A DNA stretch of 64,000 nucleotides, taken from IMG/VR virus record IMGVR_UViG_3300032092_000009, positions 1 through 64,000 of that record. One strand, written 5' to 3'. Shown here one piece after another: positions 16,491 through 23,796 of this stretch. The position numbers were made by a program, and so were the translations under genes. The notes under the pieces were generated by a model. The model made no database searches, was not told the DNA's origin, and saw nothing but the letters and a program-made list of their open reading frames with translations. Every line of letters starts with the position of its first letter. The stretch's first letter is position 1. The stretch comes from a virus.

Positions 16491-16759
16491 TGACCATCTC
16501 CTTCGCAGTTTTCTTTATACCATTCTTCTGGATAGTCTTTGCCTGTCCACATATAACCATGGTGATCTGATTCACACTCTATTCCAGCACGAAAGTCGCT
16601 AATTCTCTGTAGCTTTTCTCTTTCTTTGGCTGTGTTAATTACTTTTAGATTGTGAGAAAGGTATTCACCAAATGTATACTTTCCACTATGGTACTTCTCG
16701 AAGGAGTTAAACAACTCTTCGAATTGCCACTCTACTATGGTTTGTCGTTTATCATCCAT
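16487..16759 (-). CDS. KQQTAVEWL-family small protein, variant
   Basis: A 90-residue acidic protein whose start, DDKRQTIVEWQFEEL, is a divergent form of the KQQTAVEWL motif. A helical middle is followed by an acidic C-terminus. Its start overlaps the upstream gene by eight bases. Confidence 0.6.
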   Translation of the reverse strand: MDDKRQTIVEWQFEELFNSFEKYHSGKYTFGEYLSHNLKVINTAKEREKLQRISDFRAGIECESDHHGYMWTGKDYPEEWYKENCEGDGQ

Positions 16760-17057
16760 ATCCTAAGTCTTTTTTAACTTGTTCTTGATTAGCCTGGCGT
16801 TTAGCGTATTTTTCACCACGTAGTGAAGGATTTTCTTCTTGTATTTTTCTACGCATTCTTGTAATAGACTCGCTAGATGTAAAGTTACCATACGCCATAG
16901 TTCTTAAGAATATCTTTGTAGAGGTATCAGCTATAGGATTACCCATTTTTTCAAACTCCAACTTCCAGATATAAGCCATCAATTTTTCATCAGAGTCACG
17001 AAATGGAGGATAATCAGTTAGTAACTCTAGTACTAACAATCTTGTTTCATTTTTCAT
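16752..17057 (-). CDS. Conserved phage protein, 101 residues, unknown function
   Basis: A 101-residue helical protein. Its second half (ESITRMRRKIQEENPSLRGEKY) is a pattern I recognise from small proteins of Bacteroidetes phages and prophages, with no assigned function. The basic helix could bind nucleic acid. Confidence 0.6.
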   Translation of the reverse strand: MKNETRLLVLELLTDYPPFRDSDEKLMAYIWKLEFEKMGNPIADTSTKIFLRTMAYGNFTSSESITRMRRKIQEENPSLRGEKYAKRQANQEQVKKDLGYG

Positions 17058-17090
17058 AGTTGTTTGTTTTCTAATTCTTCTAGTTGTTTG

Positions 17091-17765
17091 TTATCCTCTA
17101 AGTTTATCATTAGCTTGTTGAACAAGAGAATCTAATTGCTTATCTCTTTTTTCTTTTTCAGCTTCTAGTTTCTCTAACTGTTTTTCTAAGCGATCAATAC
17201 TACCCCAGATAATACTTGCTTTAGGGTCTAGTTTTTTAATCTCAGCTACTATTTCTTCTTGTCTACCCCTACTGTAAAACCCGCTTTCTATATCATCAGC
17301 TAGGTCTTGTAGGTGCTTAGGTGCTGAAATACTAATCCTTAAGTCATAACTACTCCATTTAGTCTTGTAGTCCCAAAATAGAATTCCTTTGGTTAAGTTT
17401 CTAAACAGGTTGTGTAGCCTTCTGTTTCTTACTCTTACAATAGAGTTATCACAACCAAACAAGTGTAAGAAACGTAAAAACCATCTAGGGCACCATTTAG
17501 GCTTAGCTTCATAGTCCATAGCTAAAACTAACGGGTAAATAGCTCTAAAACAATCTCCGTCTTCATTGTAAGGAATAGTACCTAAGTAAGAATACTTATC
17601 ATAAAAACCCTTAGGGAAGAATATAGGCCTAATTTCTCTCCAGCCTATATGAATAGTATTAATCATACCTTTCTTACGTCCTCTCCAGAACAGTAAGCCT
17701 GCTAAGAAGAAGGTTACTTTCTCCTTAACAGGTCTTTTGTCTTTTATTTCAAATTTGGTTCTCAT
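17091..17765 (-). CDS. Unknown 224-residue protein with C-terminal coiled coil
   Basis: A basic, aromatic-rich N-terminal domain (about 1-150, with several Trp and Arg) is followed by a heptad-like, charged helix (about 175-215, SIDRLEKQLEKLEAEKEKRD). No enzyme motif is visible. It overlaps the two-helix membrane gene upstream by four bases. Confidence 0.65.
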   Translation of the reverse strand: MRTKFEIKDKRPVKEKVTFFLAGLLFWRGRKKGMINTIHIGWREIRPIFFPKGFYDKYSYLGTIPYNEDGDCFRAIYPLVLAMDYEAKPKWCPRWFLRFLHLFGCDNSIVRVRNRRLHNLFRNLTKGILFWDYKTKWSSYDLRISISAPKHLQDLADDIESGFYSRGRQEEIVAEIKKLDPKASIIWGSIDRLEKQLEKLEAEKEKRDKQLDSLVQQANDKLRG

Positions 17766-18019
17766 TTCTTAATATTTTTATAAATGTAGGTAGTATCACA
17801 CTTACCATCTGTACACACAATTTCAATAGAAGGTTTGATAGGCTTATCTGATTTTACACCAGCTTGTTTTATTCCTAACATACCTGCTACTACACTTACA
17901 GCCATGAGTGCAAATAATAACAAATGAAACAAGTCACTACGCTCATCACGTTCATCATTGTCAATTCGGTTTAATCCAAGTATAATAACAGCAGCTAAGA
18001 TTCCAAGTATCCACATCAT
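17762..18019 (-). CDS. Two-pass small membrane protein
   Basis: An 85-residue protein with hydrophobic segments at about 3-18 (WILGILAAVIILG) and 31-50 (LLLFALMAVSVVAGMLG). A polar C-terminal domain contains two cysteines (VCTDGKCDTTYIY) that could form a disulphide outside the cytoplasm. The function is unknown; holin or inner-membrane accessory roles are possible but unsupported. Confidence 0.6.
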   Translation of the reverse strand: MMWILGILAAVIILGLNRIDNDERDERSDLFHLLLFALMAVSVVAGMLGIKQAGVKSDKPIKPSIEIVCTDGKCDTTYIYKNIKK

Positions 18020-18339
18020 TGCTCACCTCCTCCGTAGGTTTGTTTGTAAAACTGCCCAAATGTCATTACATCTGATTCATTCATCATTACATATAGTTCG
18101 TATTCATAATGCAACTTGATGGCTTGCTCCTTCGCCATTTCTTTGGCTTTTTCATATGCTTCTTTTCTTGCATCTGTGTATATAATAGTATTTCTATAAT
18201 ACACCTTGTCAATCCTTTCAAGTTCATTGAATAACCACTCCACTGGCGTCTGTTGTTTATTTTCCTTTGAATCTAAGGTCTGAGCTACTAAAGATGTTTT
18301 GTGTCCTAACACTGCCGTCTGTTGTTTATTGTTTGTCAT
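18016..18339 (-). CDS. KQQTAVEWL-family protein with duplicated N-terminal motif
   Basis: A 107-residue protein in which the family motif appears twice (MTNNKQQTAV at 1-10 and KENKQQTPVEWL near 25-36), as if a start region was copied in front of another. The rest is helical (AYEKAKEMAKEQAIKL). The 19-base start region is identical to that of the gene starting at 16279, which points to recent recombination between copies. Confidence 0.65.
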   Translation of the reverse strand: MTNNKQQTAVLGHKTSLVAQTLDSKENKQQTPVEWLFNELERIDKVYYRNTIIYTDARKEAYEKAKEMAKEQAIKLHYEYELYVMMNESDVMTFGQFYKQTYGGGEQ

Positions 18340-18342
18340 AAG

Positions 18343-18420
18343 TTAAAGTTTACCTTGAGTCATATAGACATGAGTGTCTATGGTCCACAAGAAGTTAAGT
18401 TTTTTGATTAAGTTTCTCAT
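18343..18420 (-). CDS. Possible 25-residue peptide
   Basis: A 25-codon frame (MRNLIKKLNFLWTIDTHVYM...) fills the gap between a terminator and the KQQTAVEWL gene. It is basic and aromatic. Size and lack of a family make this tentative. Confidence 0.3.
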   Translation of the reverse strand: MRNLIKKLNFLWTIDTHVYMTQGKL

Positions 18421-18423
18421 AAG

Positions 18424-18448
18424 TAAAAAGCCCTCAGTTAAGAGGGCT
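18424..18448 (-). terminator. Terminator with the cREC stop codon in its loop
   Basis: The seven-base stem AGCCCTC/GAGGGCT is followed leftward by a T tract. The TAA of the 18438-18818 gene lies in the hairpin loop. Confidence 0.75.
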
Positions 18449-18818
18449 CTGTAAAGTCTGTAAATTTTAAGTAGTTGTCTAAATAACTCTGTATGTTTTC
18501 TCTACCTACAGGGTTAGCTGAGTGTACAAAGTACTTTGGTAGTCTGACTGCATTGTTCATACAGTAGTCTACTATCCACTTAGCACAATCTAAGCCTGTT
18601 TTTTCGTTTAGCTCTGGTTGATCTGTTATTTCATTGCCTAAATCGTGGTCAAAAGAGATAGCGTAAGGCATTTCATTCTTCTTGAAGTATTTTACAAACT
18701 CATCGTAGTCTTTAACCCAAGTAACATCTAAGTTTTCTCCAAAGGCTAAGTTAAGCCAGATTTTAAATTGCCCTTGACTAGGATCTCTTAGATCATCAAG
18801 CCACAGGACCTTTTCCAT
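18438..18818 (-). CDS. Cyclic-phosphate-processing receiver (cREC) domain protein
   Basis: A 126-residue single-domain protein. It begins VLWLDDLRDP (receiver-type acidic pocket), has AISFDHDLG near 55, and ends KYFVHSANPVGRENIQSYLDNYL, the pattern of the cREC/Receiver_3 family found in phages and RNA-repair contexts. The family was predicted to process cyclic phosphate ends of RNA; direct biochemical evidence is limited to my knowledge. The gene is close to an RNA-rich part of the genome. Confidence 0.72.
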   Translation of the reverse strand: MEKVLWLDDLRDPSQGQFKIWLNLAFGENLDVTWVKDYDEFVKYFKKNEMPYAISFDHDLGNEITDQPELNEKTGLDCAKWIVDYCMNNAVRLPKYFVHSANPVGRENIQSYLDNYLKFTDFTEPS

Positions 18819-19020
18819 TATTCTTATACTTACGTTTGGGGTTAGTAGTAGACTTTCTTCGCTTAACTACTTTCTTAGGTAACTCTTCTTCGATGTGATC
18901 ATACACAATGTCTCCTTTAGGTATGTTGTTAATGTTTCCTCTAAATAGAAGAAATAGAATAGCCATAGAGATAGCAGACACACTGAATAAGATACAAAGA
19001 CCTATAAATATGCTTTCCAT
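18796..19020 (-). CDS. Small single-pass membrane protein with basic tail
   Basis: A 74-residue protein with an N-terminal hydrophobic helix (IGLCILFSVSAISMAILFLLF) and a cytoplasm-type basic tail (VVKRRKSTTNPKRKYKNN). Its end overlaps the cREC gene by 23 bases. The function is unknown. Confidence 0.6.
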   Translation of the reverse strand: MESIFIGLCILFSVSAISMAILFLLFRGNINNIPKGDIVYDHIEEELPKKVVKRRKSTTNPKRKYKNNGKGPVA

Positions 19021-19023
19021 GTC

Positions 19024-19254
19024 TTATTTAGCTAAGTCTACTGTACCTGTGATAAAGGTTAAGCCTTCTGTCAAGTGCATTTCTCCAAAGCCACCTTTTT
19101 CTGCTTCGTAGCTATCGGCAACATGCTTAATCTTATCGTTAATTCTGTTTTCTAGGTAAGCATCGTTTACTTGCTTCCAAGAATCTCCGTCTTTAACACA
19201 TAACATTAGGATAGACACATTGTGCTTGTCGAATTGGTAATTAACTCTGTACAT
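19024..19254 (-). CDS. Unknown protein, 76 residues
   Basis: A 76-residue protein with alternating beta strands (YRVNYQFDKHNVSILMLCVKD) and a helix. No family is recognised. It is spaced three bases from the next gene. Confidence 0.55.
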   Translation of the reverse strand: MYRVNYQFDKHNVSILMLCVKDGDSWKQVNDAYLENRINDKIKHVADSYEAEKGGFGEMHLTEGLTFITGTVDLAK

Positions 19255-19266
19255 GATTAGTTTAGA

Positions 19267-19422
19267 TTAATTTAGATTAGTATATTTTCTGCTGATTTTT
19301 CTTTGTTCCCAGATAAGATGAAGCTGCCACCTGTACCACTTAACTAAGTCGATACCTTTTTCATTACAATGATCAATAAATGCAGGAGTCATCTTACCTT
19401 GTAGGCATTTTAACTTACTCAT
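19267..19422 (-). CDS. Small protein, 51 residues
   Basis: The frame is open from 19494, but the ATG at 19422 (MSKLKCLQGKM...) overlaps the upstream stop region and is the likelier start. The product is a basic helical peptide (WYRWQLHLIWEQRKISRKY) of unknown function. Confidence 0.5.
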   Translation of the reverse strand: MSKLKCLQGKMTPAFIDHCNEKGIDLVKWYRWQLHLIWEQRKISRKYTNLN

Positions 19423-19630
19423 GGTCAATTGATCTAACTTCATCGTCAGCAAATATACTAAATATTTGAGATTCAGGATCTTCTGTGTTTTCATTTATTT
19501 CAAATAAATTAAACACACTAGGACTGTTCTTAAAGTTTTCTAAGTCTTGTTTGGCTTTCTGAAAGTCCTGTTCAATTAAAATGTCCAGCTCGCAAATGAG
19601 CTGTTTGCATGATTTTTCTTTGTTTGTCAT
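19415..19630 (-). CDS. Small acidic protein, 71 residues
   Basis: A 71-residue acidic helical protein with no recognised motif. It lies directly downstream of the helicase and is coupled to the next small gene by overlap. Confidence 0.55.
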   Translation of the reverse strand: MTNKEKSCKQLICELDILIEQDFQKAKQDLENFKNSPSVFNLFEINENTEDPESQIFSIFADDEVRSIDHE

Positions 19631-19646
19631 ATTGATTAGGTTTAAG

Positions 19647-20720
19647 TTAGGTTAAATGAGTTATTTTGTTTTGGTCGTAATTCTTTAAGTTATCTGATAC
19701 CCACTTCTCATCTACTGTGTTACGATAACAAAGTATATGAACTGTAGCTGTTTGATCTGTAGGAAGACGTAACATACGTCCAAACTTCTGCTGAGCCTTA
19801 GGGGAACCACCAGAATAAGAGTGTAGAATGATAGCATTTTTAAGATTAGGGATGTTAATACCTTCACTTAACTGCTCTACACAGGATAAACGGTTGATTT
19901 CACCTGTTTTAAACGCTTCTAAGGGACTATTCTTGTTCTTAGAATGGTGAGAGTCCTTACACAGTCTTTCAGCTTGATCTATGGTGTTTGCAAAGATTAA
20001 TACTTTCTCCTCTTGGTTGAGTTGTTCTAGTAGATCTTTAGCGTAGTGTTCCTTAGTTTCAAACTGTTTTAAGAAGTTGATTCGTTGAATAGTCTTGAAC
20101 ATATAACTACTAGAGTTTGCTTGTTCAATCTCACGAGTAATCCAATCATACTGTGCTCTTTCACTGGTCATCCATCCTTGCTTAGTCTTAATTGTTTTGT
20201 TCTTGTTTAAGTCTAGATAGTGAACGAAGATGTGATAGTCATTAAGAATCTCGTTCTCTACGGCTTTATCTGTCTTAAATACGTACTTAATTGGGTAATA
20301 CTCTAGCATAAGTTGACCTTTCTCTGAGGTCAAATACTTAGGAGGAGTACCTGTTAGGCCTAAGATTCTTCCTCTGTAACGAAGAAGAAAGGGCAAAGCA
20401 GTAGCCTTAAGAGAGTGAGCCTCATCTAATATGAGAATATCATACTCTTCAGGATCATGTTTGGGGAGAGATAGATAAGTCGAGAATGTGATTCTGTCTA
20501 GCACTTGGGGAAATCCAAACTTACTAGCATCATCAATCCACGACTTAAATATATCTACCTTAGGTGCAACAACTAAGATTTTAGCTTCTTTGTTTAGACA
20601 GTTGATATAATCTAAACCAACTTTAGTCTTACCTGCACCTGTTGCTAACTGTAAACCACTTCTTTTAAACATTAAAGCCTCTCTAAGGGCTGCTTGTTGT
20701 ACACTGTCTCTTGTTATCAT
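19647..20720 (-). CDS. Superfamily 2 DEAH-box helicase, UvsW/SSL2-like
   Basis: A 357-residue minimal SF2 helicase. Motif I is LATGAGKTKVG near residue 28, motif II ILDEAHSLK near 98, motif III GLTGTPP near 124, and motif VI QKFGRMLRLP near 305. The compact two-RecA core resembles phage T4 UvsW and RadD/SSL2-type enzymes that remodel branched DNA. Together with the NinG-like nuclease and the Sak4-like ATPase it would complete a recombination set. It overlaps the glucosaminidase gene by four bases. Confidence 0.85.
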   Translation of the reverse strand: MITRDSVQQAALREALMFKRSGLQLATGAGKTKVGLDYINCLNKEAKILVVAPKVDIFKSWIDDASKFGFPQVLDRITFSTYLSLPKHDPEEYDILILDEAHSLKATALPFLLRYRGRILGLTGTPPKYLTSEKGQLMLEYYPIKYVFKTDKAVENEILNDYHIFVHYLDLNKNKTIKTKQGWMTSERAQYDWITREIEQANSSSYMFKTIQRINFLKQFETKEHYAKDLLEQLNQEEKVLIFANTIDQAERLCKDSHHSKNKNSPLEAFKTGEINRLSCVEQLSEGINIPNLKNAIILHSYSGGSPKAQQKFGRMLRLPTDQTATVHILCYRNTVDEKWVSDNLKNYDQNKITHLT

Positions 20721-21214
20721 TTGTAACTCTTTAATTTGCTTACATAGCTAGGATCTTCAGCATAGACACCGTCTATGTTCTTAAGATACCTCTTTTGGAT
20801 GTGGGCATAGCATTTAATGTTGTCTCTGTAAGAGTCATACTTAGCATAAACTCCATGTTTACCTGCTACATGCTTACACTTGTGGAAGGTAATACCAAAC
20901 AAGTTCTTTGCTTGGATACCTACGTTAGATTTACCATGATTACTTTCGATTCTAGACTGTAAGCAAGCAACAGCAGCTAGGATTACTCCTTGCTTAGTTA
21001 ATTCTGCTGTAATTCCTGAATCATTAAGAACAACATCTTTCTCTGTGACTACTTCTTTGATGATTTTAGTCTTAGTGATGATAGAGTCTTCTCTAGTGAA
21101 AGCCATAAGTAAAAGTGCTACAAAGATAACATTAATAGTTAATGATACATACAATAATTTCTTGTAATTAGTAGCTTTTGAGAAGCTAAGGTCTTGATTT
21201 TGTTTGTAATACAT
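20717..21214 (-). CDS. Membrane-anchored glucosaminidase-type peptidoglycan hydrolase
   Basis: A 165-residue protein with a short basic cytoplasmic start, one transmembrane segment (LLYVSLTINVIFVALLLMAF, about 20-39), a short stalk and a glucosaminidase-like domain. The probable catalytic glutamate is in SRIESNHGKSNVG near 90, followed by the fold markers NLFGI and FRDN-like YDSYRDNIKCYAHI. This enzyme type cleaves N-acetylglucosaminyl bonds in peptidoglycan. The anchor resembles signal-anchor endolysins. It is placed among leftward genes, not in the lysis cluster. Confidence 0.7.
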   Translation of the reverse strand: MYYKQNQDLSFSKATNYKKLLYVSLTINVIFVALLLMAFTREDSIITKTKIIKEVVTEKDVVLNDSGITAELTKQGVILAAVACLQSRIESNHGKSNVGIQAKNLFGITFHKCKHVAGKHGVYAKYDSYRDNIKCYAHIQKRYLKNIDGVYAEDPSYVSKLKSYK

Positions 21215-21271
21215 GATTTTTAATATTAGAAGTTAAACATAGGCAACAATTGTGCCATTAGACTAAATTAG

Positions 21272-21301
21272 AACCTAGGGCAGGTATCTCTCCTACCCTA
21301 G
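21272..21301 (-). terminator. Hairpin after the 148-residue regulator-like gene
   Basis: CTAGGG-AGG/CCT-CCCTAG forms a strong stem just downstream of the 21311 stop. No clear T tract follows, so it may be a processing or stabilising hairpin instead of a terminator. Confidence 0.45.
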
Positions 21302-21310
21302 ATTGATGTC

Positions 21311-21757
21311 CTAGCGGACAATGATACTGTCTCCCTGTACTTCTACAGATGAGATTTGAACTTGCATGATAATACCCTTAAAATCAATAGTAAGGGTTCT
21401 GTCAGTCATAAGAGCTGGCTTGTTTTCTTCCAAAGTAATCAAAGGTTCTACTGGAGTGATAACTGGAGTAACATCAATTTTTGAATGACGCTTAACATTA
21501 GCTTCTACAGCAGACTTTTTCTTAGGAACTAAGTTGTTGTCGATAGCATACTTACGAATAGCTCTAAGAGCCTTAAGATTCATAGAAGTAGCCTTCTCAA
21601 TCTTGGTTAAACTCTTGCCTGTAGACATCAGACTAATAGCTAGTTTGTAGTCTTCTTGGTTAACAGACAATCTTCTATTGATTACAATAGATTTTCTTGG
21701 ACGACCTCTGCCAACAAATGCTCTTACAGGGGCTTCTTTTTTTAATGAAATGCTCAT
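21311..21757 (-). CDS. Putative DNA-binding regulator with HTH-like region, paralogue 1
   Basis: A 148-residue basic protein. The start carries GRGRPRKSIV, an AT-hook-like GRPRK. Residues of about 35-75 (DYKLAISLMSTGKSLTKIEKATSMNLKAL) look like a helix-turn-helix. The last 25 residues form a strand pair ending DSIIVR. The following gene product ends in a similar strand pair, so the two are probably related regulators or accessory DNA-binding proteins. The target is unknown. Confidence 0.55.
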   Translation of the reverse strand: MSISLKKEAPVRAFVGRGRPRKSIVINRRLSVNQEDYKLAISLMSTGKSLTKIEKATSMNLKALRAIRKYAIDNNLVPKKKSAVEANVKRHSKIDVTPVITPVEPLITLEENKPALMTDRTLTIDFKGIIMQVQISSVEVQGDSIIVR

Positions 21758-21778
21758 ATTTTTAGGTTTAATTAATGA

Positions 21779-22240
21779 TTAGTTGATTACGATTTTGTCC
21801 TTAGTGATAACGATGTTAGCAGATTTCTCTACTACAACTTCTATTTCACCGAACTTAATGTTTACAAACTTAGAATTAGACAAAGGCTCTTTTTCTAAAG
21901 GAGTGGTAATTTTAATACCTCTGTTAACTTCCTTTGTAAGTTTTGTAAAGTTTGTAGATTTTGCAACTTTTTTAGTACGAGTTAGACCTGCTTCTCTTCT
22001 CTTTTGTAGTGTTTCCATCATCCTTAAAACACCTATTGGTCTTTCTAGTAAGCCCATAGAGATTGCTTTACTACGAATACAATTAATAGCTACTAAAGAA
22101 TAATTAAACTCATCAGCTAATTTTCTACTCGGAGTTTTTTCGTTCTTTACTTTGTCTACAATAGAATAAAAAGTTGCTTTGGGAATAACCAGTTTAATAA
22201 GGGGGTGAAGGTTAATTCCTTCTTGATTTTGTGTTGTCAT
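21779..22240 (-). CDS. Putative DNA-binding regulator with HTH-like region, paralogue 2
   Basis: A 153-residue basic protein. Residues of about 33-62 (KTPSRKLADEFNYSLVAINCIRSKAISMG) form an HTH-like segment. The C-terminus (VNIKFGEIEVVVEK...DKIVIN) parallels the end of the 148-residue neighbour. The pair is tandem with a 21-base gap, consistent with duplication. Confidence 0.55.
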   Translation of the reverse strand: MTTQNQEGINLHPLIKLVIPKATFYSIVDKVKNEKTPSRKLADEFNYSLVAINCIRSKAISMGLLERPIGVLRMMETLQKRREAGLTRTKKVAKSTNFTKLTKEVNRGIKITTPLEKEPLSNSKFVNIKFGEIEVVVEKSANIVITKDKIVIN

Positions 22241-22259
22241 TTTGTTTAGGGTTTTTTGT

Positions 22260-22799
22260 TTAGTTAGTTTTTAGTTTAAATACATAGAGTAGCATAGGAG
22301 ACCTATTAGGGCTTAGATATCTGCAGATAACAGATAGTCTGTAATTAGAGAAAGAAGATATTAACTCAGGAAATGTGTTAACTCTAAAATCCTCTAGATC
22401 TTTAGCTCCATAAAGCTGTAATACTTTGTCTATACCTTCTCTTTTAGCAAGAATAGTAAGACAGATAACTTTTGATTGTGATTGTTGAAAGTAAGAGATA
22501 AGAGTGTTAATAAGAGATACTTGGAAGGCTCCACATAAGTCAAACCAGACTAAGCCAAACTTTCCTTTAACTGTGAAGATATCTTGATTAAGATAAGTCA
22601 CATTAGAGGGTCTTCGCTTAAGTCCTTCTACATAAGTAAGTGGATCTTTCTCACAACAAGTAATCTTAGCAAAAGGAAACTTCTGTTCGAATAAGAAATT
22701 ATCAGCAGGGAGAGACAATATATCTCCCCCTTGATAATGTTCTTTAACAATCTCTCTAATTTCTTCTTTCACATCATACTCTGAGTGTAAGAATGCCAT
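22260..22799 (-). CDS. Rossmann-fold methyltransferase-like protein
   Basis: A 179-residue protein. GGDILSLPADNFLFEQKFPFAKI leads into ITCCEKDP, then VTYLNQDIF and FGLVWFDLCG, which follow the strand order of SAM-dependent methyltransferases. The glycine loop is weak (HYQGGDILSLP) and no DPPY-type motif is present, so the substrate is unclear and activity is not certain. Confidence 0.5.
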   Translation of the reverse strand: MAFLHSEYDVKEEIREIVKEHYQGGDILSLPADNFLFEQKFPFAKITCCEKDPLTYVEGLKRRPSNVTYLNQDIFTVKGKFGLVWFDLCGAFQVSLINTLISYFQQSQSKVICLTILAKREGIDKVLQLYGAKDLEDFRVNTFPELISSFSNYRLSVICRYLSPNRSPMLLYVFKLKTN

Positions 22800-22802
22800 A
22801 GA

Positions 22803-23195
22803 TTAAATTTCGTCTTTCCAATCAATTGCTTTTACTACCTCTGCTTCTTCGATGAAAGTCTTAAGATAGTTTTTACCTACTCTCATAGCACCAAGAACAA
22901 TGTCTTGTACTACTTCGTAGTCTTGAGGTACAGCTACTTCTTTAACGAAAGTAACAGTTTGGTCAATAGTAGAGCGTTCTCTTAGAGACCTTAAGTAGGT
23001 CTTTTCATCCATCATAGTCTTAACTGTGAGGTACTTGAACATTCTTCTGATTTCTCTTTCTTGAATCTTCTCTAGTTTGTCTAGATTAGACCATTGTCTA
23101 CCTTTTAACTTGAATGAGGTAAACATTTCTTCTGCAGGCTTAACAGAGTAAACCTTTTCTACTACCATAGTAGACGTAGTGATTCTTTTTCGCAT
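22803..23195 (-). CDS. Unknown protein, 130 residues
   Basis: A 130-residue, predicted helical, charged protein with a short basic start (RKRITTSTMVVEKVYSVKP). No family is recognised. It is the first gene after the folded RNA array, with a strong terminator between them. Confidence 0.6.
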   Translation of the reverse strand: MRKRITTSTMVVEKVYSVKPAEEMFTSFKLKGRQWSNLDKLEKIQEREIRRMFKYLTVKTMMDEKTYLRSLRERSTIDQTVTFVKEVAVPQDYEVVQDIVLGAMRVGKNYLKTFIEEAEVVKAIDWKDEI

Positions 23196-23238
23196 ATTAT
23201 TAAGGGTTTATTTAGGTTCTTAGTTGATAGGATAAATA

Positions 23239-23268
23239 AAAAAGGGGAGCTTACACTCTCCCCTTTTT
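23239..23268 (-). terminator. Terminator closing the folded RNA array
   Basis: AAAAAGGGGAG/CTCCCCTTTTT forms a clean intrinsic terminator, symmetric enough to work on both strands. It ends the leftward RNA region that begins near 24050. Confidence 0.85.
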
Positions 23269-23343
23269 ACCCTAATATGATATGGACTTGCCTTTGTACA
23301 GAATTGAGCAAAACTGTAGTGTAAGATCGGCAATATTTAAAAT

Positions 23344-23361
23344 AACTAACGTTCGTTAGTT
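23344..23361 (-). ncRNA. Perfect 8-base-pair hairpin in the RNA array
   Basis: AACTAACG/CGTTAGTT closes a two-base gap, so the loop must open by a pair or two, or the element may be a DNA palindrome. It is the penultimate element before the terminator. Confidence 0.5.
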
Positions 23362-23367
23362 TCTGGT

Positions 23368-23397
23368 AGTCAAGATAAGCGCTAACCTATCTTGACT
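23368..23397 (-). ncRNA. Perfect 10-base-pair hairpin in the RNA array
   Basis: AGTCAAGATA/TATCTTGACT encloses a 10-base loop. Its outer seven pairs (AGTCAAG/CTTGACT) are identical to the acceptor stem of the tRNA-like unit at 23797-23940, which may allow exchange of pairing between the two. Confidence 0.6.
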
Positions 23398-23399
23398 AA

Positions 23400-23526
23400 T
23401 AAAGAAAAGCTTTGGGTCTTTCAGGGTTACTGATTGAGTGCAATGAGTGACGCCTACCTACTACTAACCCTTTTTCGGTATTTAAAACACTCTACCTCTC
23501 AATTACAGCTTAACTGCTTTTCTTTA
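23400..23526 (-). ncRNA. Folded RNA unit with 11-base-pair closing stem
   Basis: TAAAGAAAAGC/GCTTTTCTTTA closes a 127-base unit. A D-arm-like stretch (TGAGAGGTAGAG) follows the 5' strand, and an internal GGGTTA/TAACCC stem is present. There is no T-arm, so it is not an ordinary tRNA. Confidence 0.55.
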
Positions 23527-23547
23527 ATTTAAGGGAGAGAACCCCTT

Positions 23548-23608
23548 AGTGTTGTTGGCACTCAGTCAAAGCCACTCTATAACATTCCTTTCTCAAGGGA
23601 ACAACACT
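23548..23608 (-). ncRNA. Folded RNA unit with 9-base-pair closing stem
   Basis: AGTGTTGTT/AACAACACT closes a 61-base unit, with an internal CCTT-GAGA-AAGG hairpin that has a GNRA-type loop. Its 5' edge directly abuts the CCA end of the tRNA-like unit at 23609-23737. Confidence 0.55.
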
Positions 23609-23737
23609 TGGTACCAAAGACAGGACTTGAACCTGTAATTAATCTGTTTCGTTAGTGCTTTGCAGAATAACTATTCTGATTAATCCCCACCTTTCGGCTG
23701 TTATCTGGGTAGCGTTTACCAATTCCGCCACTTTGGT
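23609..23737 (-). tRNA. tRNA-Leu-like RNA with an enlarged centre and encoded CCA
   Basis: The acceptor is ACCAAAG/CTTTGGT followed by A and CCA. The D-arm is GCG...GGTA...CGC with a leucine-type 5' half (TGGCGGAATTGGTAAACGC), and the T-arm ACAGG-TTCAAGT-CCTGT is perfect. The centre between the D and T stems is 75 bases, about twice the normal class II size. I cannot place a standard 7-base anticodon loop in it. It contains a CC-GAAA-GG tetraloop and a CAGAATA/TATTCTG hairpin. It could be a tRNA with a small intron or a tRNA-like structure. Confidence 0.55.
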
Positions 23738-23796
23738 ATGTTGCTCGTCTTTCCGAGCTGTCAACCAGTGTTCATGTAAAATGCTCTTGGGTTTCG

